15,918 nt of DNA from Rhizoclosmatium globosum (taxonomy: Eukaryota > Chytridiomycota > Chytridiomycetes > Chytridiales > Chytriomycetaceae): contig MCGO01000406.1 of assembly GCA_002104985.1 (NCBI GenBank), positions 1-15,918 on the forward strand, in the 5' to 3' direction. The translations under genes and the position numbers were made by a program. Positions 8,454 through 15,918 of this stretch are shown in pieces. Each line of letters opens with the position of its first letter. Positions within the stretch are counted from its first letter, which is position 1. The notes beneath the pieces were generated by a model. The model was not told the origin of the DNA, did not search any database, and worked only from the letters and a program-made list of their open reading frames with translations.

Positions 8454-11400
8454 AAATTGAAAAATTAAGAAGCCAAACTTTGCAGGGTCTCTCCAGAGAC
8501 TATATTGTTAGGATTCATGGTAGAAAAAGCAGCAATATATGCCTGCGTAAGCCAAGGGAAGCTGTGATGCACTTGTCGGAAACCATTCTTCCCTGCACTG
8601 CAGAGCCATCCAGATGGCTGGGGCCCCAAATTTGCACCTTTTCTTGGTCTCCTAATATACTTGACTGTGTTGCCACAGTTTCACTCACTAATTTCCATGT
8701 TTGGTCTCGACTCCTGGATCCAAGGAATTGACCACTCTTCTTAAGTAAATTGAAAAATTAAGAAGCCAAACTTTGCAGGGTCTCTCCAGAGACTATATTG
8801 TTAGGATTCATGGTAGAAAAAGCAGCAATATATGCCTGCGTAAGCCACGGGAAGCTGTGATGCACTTGTCAGAAACCATTCTTCCCTGCACTGCAGAGCC
8901 ATCCAGAGTGGCTGGGGCCCCAAATTTGCACCTTTTCTTGGTCTCCTAATATACTTGACTGTGTTGCCACAGTTTCACTCACTAATTTCCATGTTTGGTC
9001 TCGACTCCTGGATCCAAGGAATTGACCACTCTTCTTAAGTAAATTGAAAAATTAAGAAGCCAAACTTTGCAGGGTCTCTCCAGAGACTATATTGTTAGGA
9101 TTCATGGTAGAAAAAGCAGCAATATATGCCTGCGTAAGCCAGGGAAGCTGTGATGCACTTGTTCGGAAACCATTCTTCCCTGCACTGCAGAGCCATCCAG
9201 AGTGGCTGGGGCCCCAAATTTGCACCTTTTCTTGGTCTCCTAATATACTTGACTGTGTTGCCACAGTTTCACTCACTAATTTCCATGTTTGGTCTCGACT
9301 CCTGGATCCAAGGAATTGACCACTCTTCTTAAGTAAATTGAAAAATTAAGAAGCCAAACTTTGCAGGGTCTCTCCAGAGACTATATTGTTAGGATTCATG
9401 GTAGAAAAAGCAGCAATATATGCCTGCGTAAGCCAGGGAAGCTGTGATGCACTTGTCGAAACCATTCTTCCCTGCACTGCAGAGCCATCCAGATGGCTGG
9501 GGCCCCAAATTTGCACCTTTTCTTGGTCTCCTAATATACTTGACTGTGTTGCCACAGTTTCACTCACTAATTTCCATGTTTGGTCTCGACTCCTGGATCC
9601 AAGGAATTGACCACTCTTCTTAAGTAAATTGAAAAATTAAGAAGCCAAACTTTGCAGGGTCTCTCCAGAGACTATATTGTTAGGATTCATGGTAGAAAAA
9701 GCAGCAATATATGCCTGCGTAAGCCAGGGAAGCTGTGATGCACTTGTTCGGAAACCATTCTTCCCTGCACTGCAGAGCCATCCAGAGTGGCTGGGGCCCC
9801 AAATTTGCACCTTTTCTTGGTCTCCTAATATACTTGACTGTGTTGCCACAGTTTCACTCACTAATTTCCATGTTTGGTCTCGACTCCTGGATCCAAGGAA
9901 TTGACCACTCTTCTTAAGTAAATTGAAAAATTAAGAAGCCAAACTTTGCAGGGTCTCTCCAGAGACTATATTGTTAGGATTCATGGTAGAAAAAGCAGCA
10001 ATATATGCCTGCGTAAGCCACGGGAAGCTGTGATGCACTTGTCAGAAACCATTCTTCCCTGCACTGCAGAGCCATCCAGAGTGGCTGGGGCCCCAAATTT
10101 GCACCTTTTCTTGGTCTCCTAATATACTTGACTGTGTTGCCACAGTTTCACTCACTAATTTCCATGTTTGGTCTCGACTCCTGGATCCAAGGAATTGACC
10201 ACTCTTCTTAAGTAAATTGAAAAATTAAGAAGCCAAACTTTGCAGGGTCTCTCCAGAGACTATATTGTTAGGATTCATGGTAGAAAAAGCAGCAATATAT
10301 GCCTGCGTAAGCCACGGGAAGCTGTGATGCACTTGTCGAAACCATTCTTCCCTGCACTGCAGAGCCATCCAGAGTGGCTGGGGCCCCAAATTTGCACCTT
10401 TTCTTGGTCTCCTAATATACTTGACTGTGTTGCCACAGTTTCACTCACTAATTTCCATGTTTGGTCTCGACTCCTGGATCCAAGGAATTGACCACTCTTC
10501 TTAAGTAAATTGAAAAATTAAGAAGCCAAACTTTGCAGGGTCTCTCCAGAGACTATATTGTTAGGATTCATGGTAGAAAAAGCAGCAATATATGCCTGCG
10601 TAAGCCAAGGGAAGCTGTGATGCACTTGTTCGAAACCATTCTTCCCTGCACTGCAGAGCCATCCAGAGTGGCTGGGGCCCCAAATTTGCACCTTTTCTTG
10701 GTCTCCTAATATACTTGACTGTGTTGCCACAGTTTCACTCACTAATTTCCATGTTTGGTCTCGACTCCTGGATCCAAGGAATTGACCACTCTTCTTAAGT
10801 AAATTGAAAAATTAAGAAGCCAAACTTTGCAGGGTCTCTCCAGAGACTATATTGTTAGGATTCATGGTAGAAAAAGCAGCAATATATGCCTGCGTAAGCC
10901 AGGGAAGCTGTGATGCACTTGTCAGAAACCATTCTTCCCTGCACTGCAGAGCCATCCAGAGTGGCTGGGGCCCCAAATTTGCACCTTTTCTTGGTCTCCT
11001 AATATACTTGACTGTGTTGCCACAGTTTCACTCACTAATTTCCATGTTTGGTCTCGACTCCTGGATCCAAGGAATTGACCACTCTTCTTAAGTAAATTGA
11101 AAAATTAAGAAGCCAAACTTTGCAGGGTCTCTCCAGAGACTATATTGTTAGGATTCATGGTAGAAAAAGCAGCAATATATGCCTGCGTAAGCCAGGGAAG
11201 CTGTGATGCACTTGTCGAAACCATTCTTCCCTGCACTGCAGAGCCATCCAGAGTGGCTGGGGCCCCAAATTTGCACCTTTTCTTGGTCTCCTAATATACT
11301 TGACTGTGTTGCCACAGTTTCACTCACTAATTTCCATGTTTGGTCTCGACTCCTGGATCCAAGGAATTGACCACTCTTCTTAAGTAAATTGAAAAATTAA

Positions 11401-14018
11401 GAAGCCAAACTTTGCAGGGTCTCTCCAGAGACTATATTGTTAGGATTCATGGTAGAAAAAGCAGCAATATATGCCTGCGTAAGCCAGGGAAGCTGTGATG
11501 CACTTGTCGAAACCATTCTTCCCTGCACTGCAGAGCCATCCAGAGTGGCTGGGGCCCCAAATTTGCACCTTTTCTTGGTCTCCTAATATACTTGACTGTG
11601 TTGCCACAGTTTCACTCACTAATTTCCATGTTTGGTCTCGACTCCTGGATCCAAGGAATTGACCACTCTTCTTAAGTAAATTGAAAAATTAAGAAGCCAA
11701 ACTTTGCAGGGTCTCTCCAGAGACTATATTGTTAGGATTCATGGTAGAAAAAGCAGCAATATATGCCTGCGTAAGCCAGGGAAGCTGTGATGCACTTGTT
11801 CGAAACCATTCTTCCCTGCACTGCAGAGCCATCCAGAGTGGCTGGGGCCCCAAATTTGCACCTTTTCTTGGTCTCCTAATATACTTGACTGTGTTGCCAC
11901 AGTTTCACTCACTAATTTCCATGTTTGGTCTCGACTCCTGGATCCAAGGAATTGACCACTCTTCTTAAGTAAATTGAAAAATTAAGAAGCCAAACTTTGC
12001 AGGGTCTCTCCAGAGACTATATTGTTAGGATTCATGGTAGAAAAAGCAGCAATATATGCCTGCGTAAGCCAGGGAAGCTGTGATGCACTTGTTCGAAACC
12101 ATTCTTCCCTGCACTGCAGAGCCATCCAGAGTGGCTGGGGCCCAAATTTGCACCTTTTCTTGGTCTCCTAATATACTTGACTGTGTTGCCACAGTTTCAC
12201 TCACTAATTTCCATGTTTGGTCTCGACTCCTGGATCCAAGGAATTGACCACTCTTCTTAAGTAAATTGAAAAATTAAGAAGCCAAACTTTGCAGGGTCTC
12301 TCCAGAGACTATATTGTTAGGATTCATGGTAGAAAAAGCAGCAATATATGCCTGCGTAAGCCAGGGAAGCTGTGATGCACTTGTCGAAACCATTCTTCCC
12401 TGCACTGCAGAGCCATCCAGAGTGGCTGGGGCCCAAATTTGCACCTTTTCTTGGTCTCCTAATATACTTGACTGTGTTGCCACAGTTTCACTCACTAATT
12501 TCCATGTTTGGTCTCGACTCCTGGATCCAAGGAATTGACCACTCTTCTTAAGTAAATTGAAAAATTAAGAAGCCAAACTTTGCAGGGTCTCTCCAGAGAC
12601 TATATTGTTAGGATTCATGGTAGAAAAAGCAGCAATATATGCCTGCGTAAGCCAAGGGAAGCTGTGATGCACTTGTCAGAAACCATTCTTCCCTGCACTG
12701 CAGAGCCATCCAGAGTGGCTGGGGCCCCAAATTTGCACCTTTTCTGGTCTCCTAATATACTTGACTGTGTTGCCACAGTTTCACTCACTAATTTCCATGT
12801 TTGGTCTCGACTCCTGGATCCAAGGAATTGACCACTCTTCTTAAGTAAATTGAAAAATTAAGAAGCCAAACTTTGCAGGGTCTCTCCAGAGACTATATTG
12901 TTAGGATTCATGGTAGAAAAAGCAGCAATATATGCCTGCGTAAGCCAAGGGAAGCTGTGATGCACTTGTTCGGAAACATTCTTCCCTGCACTGCAGAGCC
13001 ATCCAGAGTGGCTGGGGCCCAAATTTGCACCTTTTCTTGGTCTCCTAATATACTTGACTGTGTTGCCACAGTTTCACTCACTAATTTCCATGTTTGGTCT
13101 CGACTCCTGGATCCAAGGAATTGACCACTCTTCTTAAGTAAATTGAAAAATTAAGAAGCCAAACTTTGCAGGGTCTCTCCAGAGACTATATTGTTAGGAT
13201 TCATGGTAGAAAAAGCAGCAATATATGCCTGCGTAAGCCACGGGAAGCTGTGATGCACTTGTTCAGAAACCATTCTTCCCTGCACTGCAGAGCCATCCAG
13301 ATGGCTGGGGCCCCAAATTTGCACCTTTTCTTGGTCTCCTAATATACTTGACTGTTTGCCACAGTTTCACTCACTAATTTCCATGTTTGGTCTCGACTCC
13401 TGGATCCAAGGAATTGACCACTCTTCTTAAGTAAATTGAAAAATTAAGAAGCCAAACTTTGCAGGGTCTCTCCAGAGACTATATTGTTAGGATTCATGGT
13501 AGAAAAAGCAGCAATATATGCCTGCGTAAGCCAGGGAAGCTGTGATGCACTTGTCGGAAACCATTCTTCCCTGCACTGCAGAGCCATCCAGAGTGGCTGG
13601 GGCCCCAAATTTGCACCTTTCTAGGTCTCCTAATATACTTGACTGTGTTGCCACAGTTTCACTCACTAATTTCCATGTTTGGTCTCGACTCCTGGATCCA
13701 AGGAATTGACCACTCTTCTTAAGTAAATTGAAAAATTAAGAAGCCAAACTTTGCAGGGTCTCTCCAGAGACTATATTGTTAGGATTCATGGTAGAAAAAG
13801 CAGCAATATATGCCTGCGTAAGCCAAGGGAAGCTGTGATGCACTTGTCGGAAACCATTCTTCCCTGCACTGCAGAGCCATCCAGAGTGGCTGGGGCCCCA
13901 AATTTGCACCTTTTCTTGGTCTCCTAATATACTTGACTGTGTTGCCACAGTTTCACTCACTAATTTCCATGTTTGGTCTCGACTCCTGGATCCAAGGAAT
14001 TGACCACTCTTCTTAAGT

Positions 14019-14312
14019 AAATTGAAAAATTAAGAAGCCAAAACTTTGCAGGGTCTCTCCAGAGACTATATTGTTAGGATTTCATGGTAGAAAAAGCAGC
14101 AATATATGCCTGCGTAAGCACGGAAGCTGTGATGCACTTGTTCGGAAACCATTCTTCCCTGCACTGCAGAGCCATCCAGATGGCTGGGGCCCCAAATTTG
14201 CACCTTTTCTTGGTCTCCTAATATACTTGACTGTGTTGCCACAGTTTCACTCACTAATTTCCATGTTTGGTCTCGACTCCTGGATCCAAGGAATTGACCA
14301 CTCTTCTTAAGT
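14019..14312. repeat. Monomer 49, irregular copy
   Basis: It has an extra A in the AAAC run (about 14040-14043), an extra T before CATGG (about 14080-14083), and gaps at 99, 104 and 163, with C102. Units 48 and 50 on either side are identical to each other, so the irregularities are confined to this copy. Gaps at 99, 104 and 163 fall at the columns where unit 1 has its rare bases. Confidence 0.8.
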
Positions 14313-15188
14313 AAATTGAAAAATTAAGAAGCCAAACTTTGCAGGGTCTCTCCAGAGACTATATTGTTAGGATTCATGGTAGAAAAAGCAGCAATATATG
14401 CCTGCGTAAGCCAAGGGAAGCTGTGATGCACTTGTCGGAAACCATTCTTCCCTGCACTGCAGAGCCATCCAGAGTGGCTGGGGCCCCAAATTTGCACCTT
14501 TTCTTGGTCTCCTAATATACTTGACTGTGTTGCCACAGTTTCACTCACTAATTTCCATGTTTGGTCTCGACTCCTGGATCCAAGGAATTGACCACTCTTC
14601 TTAAGTAAATTGAAAAATTAAGAAGCCAAACTTTGCAGGGTCTCTCCAGAGACTATATTGTTAGGATTCATGGTAGAAAAAGCAGCAATATATGCCTGCG
14701 TAAGCCAGGGAAGCTGTGATGCACTTGTCAGAAACCATTCTTCCCTGCACTGCAGAGCCATCCAGATGGCTGGGGCCCCAAATTTGCACCTTTTCTTGGT
14801 CTCCTAATATACTTGACTGTGTTGCCACAGTTTCACTCACTAATTTCCATGTTGGTCTCGACTCCTGGATCCAAGGAATTGACCACTCTTCTTAAGTAAA
14901 TTGAAAAATTAAGAAGCCAAACTTTGCAGGGTCTCTCCAGAGACTATATTGTTAGGATTCATGGTAGAAAAAGCAGCAATATATGCCTGCGTAAGCCAAG
15001 GGAAGCTGTGATGCACTTGTTCGGAAACCATTCTTCCTGCACTGCAGAGCCATCCAGAGTGGCTGGGGCCCCAATTTGCACCTTTCTTGGTCTCCTAATA
15101 TACTTGACTGTTTGCCACAGTTTCACTCACTAATTTCCATGTTTGGTCTCGACTCCTGGATCCAAGGAATTGACCACTCTTCTTAAGT

Positions 15189-15483
15189 AAATTGAAAAAT
15201 TAAGAAGCCAAACTTTGCAGGGTCTCTCCAGAGACTATATTGTTAGGATTCATGGTAGAAAAAGCAGCAATATATGCCTGCGTAAGCCAAGGGAAGCTGT
15301 GATGCACTTGTTCGGAAACCATTCTTCCCTGCACTGCACAGCCATCCAGAGTGGCTGGGGCCCAAATTTGCACCTTTTCTTGGTTCTCCTAATATACTTG
15401 GACTGTTTGCCACAGTTTCACTCACTAATTTCCATGTTTGGTCTCGACTCCTGGATCCAAGGAATTGACCACTCTTCTTAAGT
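15189..15483. repeat. Monomer 53, carrying C at column 151
   Basis: This is the only unit with C instead of G at 151, which destroys the PstI site. It explains why 151 behaves as a variable column in units 4, 5, 10 and 16, where the base is missing. Other changes are a gap at 173, an extra T in CTTGGTTCTCC, an extra G before GACTG, and GTTT for GTGTT. Its 295-bp length is the net of two gains and two losses, not an intact reference copy. Confidence 0.8.
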
Positions 15484-15776
15484 AAATTGAAAAATTAAGA
15501 AGCCAAACTTTGCAGGGTCTCTCCAGAGACTATATTGTTAGGATTCATGGTAGAAAAGCAGCAATATATGCCTGCGTAAGCCACGGGAAGCTGTGATGCA
15601 CTTGTTCGGAAACCATTCTTCCCTGCACTGCAGAGCCATCCAGAGTGGCTGGGGCCCAAATTTGCACCTTTTCTAGGTCTCCTAATATACTTGACTGTGT
15701 TGCCACAGTTTCACTCACTAATTTCCATGTTTGGTCTCGACTCCTGGATCCAAGGAATTGACCACTCTTCTTAAGT

Positions 15777-15918
15777 AAATTGAAAAATTAAGAAGCCAAA
15801 CTTTGTAGGGTCTCTCCAGAGACTATATTGTTTAGGATTCATGGTAGAAAAAGCAGCATATATGCTGCGTAAGCAAGGGAAGCTGTGGATGCACTTGCTC
15901 AGAAACCATTCTTCCCTG
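15777..15918. repeat. Monomer 55, partial at the window end
   Basis: The first 142 bp of a monomer, cut by the window boundary. It has T30 (shared with unit 4), an extra T in ATTGTTTAGG, a missing A before TATATG, a missing C in GCCTGCG, a gap at 99, an extra G in GTGGATG, and C123 with A126. Six irregularities besides the known alleles in 142 bp make it the most aberrant stretch of the window. Confidence 0.85.

Larger units (their letters stand above)
4635..12553. repeat. Homogeneous core of the array, units 17-43
   Basis: Twenty-seven consecutive monomers differ, by eye, only at unit columns 99, 102, 104, 123, 126, 163 and 173; the remaining roughly 288 columns look identical. Lengths of 291-295 bp equal 295 minus the number of gapped columns in every unit (for example unit 33: gaps at 102, 123, 126 and 163 give 291). 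Several units are identical to each other: 19, 39 and 40; 20, 22 and 38; 23 and 26; 25 and 29; 31 and 35; 32 and 34. I see no fixed multi-monomer period, so no higher-order repeat is called. Such uniformity is typical of recent amplification or ongoing homogenisation by unequal exchange. Confidence 0.88.
1..15918. repeat. Satellite array of about 295-bp monomers, 54 complete plus one partial
   Basis: A single head-to-tail array fills the window; no monomer is inverted and nothing interrupts it. Monomer starts are: 1, 296, 590, 834, 1127, 1420, 1714, 2006, 2295, 2590, 2881, 3175, 3466, 3758, 4051, 4343, 4635, 4928, 5223, 5515, 5808, 6102, 6395, 6689, 6984, 7279, 7573, 7866, 8159, 8454, 8747, 9041, 9335, 9626, 9920, 10214, 10507, 10801, 11094, 11386, 11678, 11971, 12263, 12554, 12847, 13140, 13433, 13725, 14019, 14313, 14607, 14898, 15189, 15484, 15777. 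Each complete unit carries one BamHI site (GGATCC, unit 265-270) except unit 3, one AflII site at its end (CTTAAG, 289-294), and three GGTCTC hexamers (33, 195, 252). There is no intact protein frame, tRNA, rRNA or transposon terminus. Both array ends lie outside the window. The structure is certain; the family name and host are unknown to me. Confidence 0.98.
12554..15918. repeat. Right block of the array, units 44-55, divergence rising again
   Basis: Private changes return here. GTGTT at 216-220 shortens to GTTT in units 46, 52 and 53. Base 194 is A in units 47 and 54 and missing in 44. One C is missing from the ACC at 130-132 in unit 45. Single-base changes in short homopolymers occur in 47, 49, 51, 52, 53, 54 and 55. 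Unit lengths are 293, 293, 293, 292, 294, 294, 294, 291, 291, 295, 293 and a 142-bp partial. Units 48 and 50 are identical, each with A102 and a gap at 123. The irregularity increases toward the window end. No gene or unique sequence was seen. Confidence 0.85.

Noticed and set aside
1..15918. CRISPR array
   Set aside because: The period is about 295 bp and the full unit is conserved; there are no short repeats alternating with unique spacers and no cas genes.
1..15918. Tandem rRNA, histone or tRNA gene cluster
   Set aside because: No rRNA, tRNA or histone-like sequence is recognisable, and the unit is too short for an rDNA or histone repeat.

Overview
The whole window is one head-to-tail tandem array of a non-coding satellite repeat. 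I count 54 consecutive monomers plus a 142-bp partial 55th, all in the same orientation, with no unique sequence, gene, RNA gene or mobile element between or inside them. The reference monomer is 295 bp (unit 18, 4928-5222), with 130 G+C of 295 (44%). Other complete monomers are 289-295 bp, except unit 3 (244 bp), which has an internal deletion. I do not recognise the family.

The organism is most likely a eukaryote, and CpG depletion suggests one with CpG methylation. The reference unit has 3 CpG where base composition predicts about 14 (observed/expected about 0.2). Three of the variable columns (64, 126, 257) are C-to-T or G-to-A type changes at CpG. That fits a vertebrate best, but a plant is not excluded. 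Coding capacity is absent. The 60-88 codon open frames recur once per monomer, the period of 295 (3 x 98 + 1) shifts frame at each unit, and single-base indels break them freely.

Layout: a left block (units 1-16, 1-4634) with more private differences, a very uniform core (units 17-43, 4635-12553), and a right block (units 44-55, 12554-15918) that becomes irregular again, most of all in the last partial unit. In the core, every difference I can find falls in seven columns between unit positions 99 and 173, and monomer length is exactly 295 minus the number of gapped columns.

The most useful observation is that the recurrent one-base deletions sit at columns that are also substitution-polymorphic somewhere in the array: 99 C/G, 102 A/C, 104 G/T, 123 T/C, 126 G/A, 151 G/C, 163 G/A, 173 C/G and 194 T/A. 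This looks like consensus building from reads of different repeat copies, where a split column is dropped. Much of the apparent length variation may therefore be an assembly artefact. Unit positions throughout are counted from the first base of the window, so unit position equals window position in unit 1.
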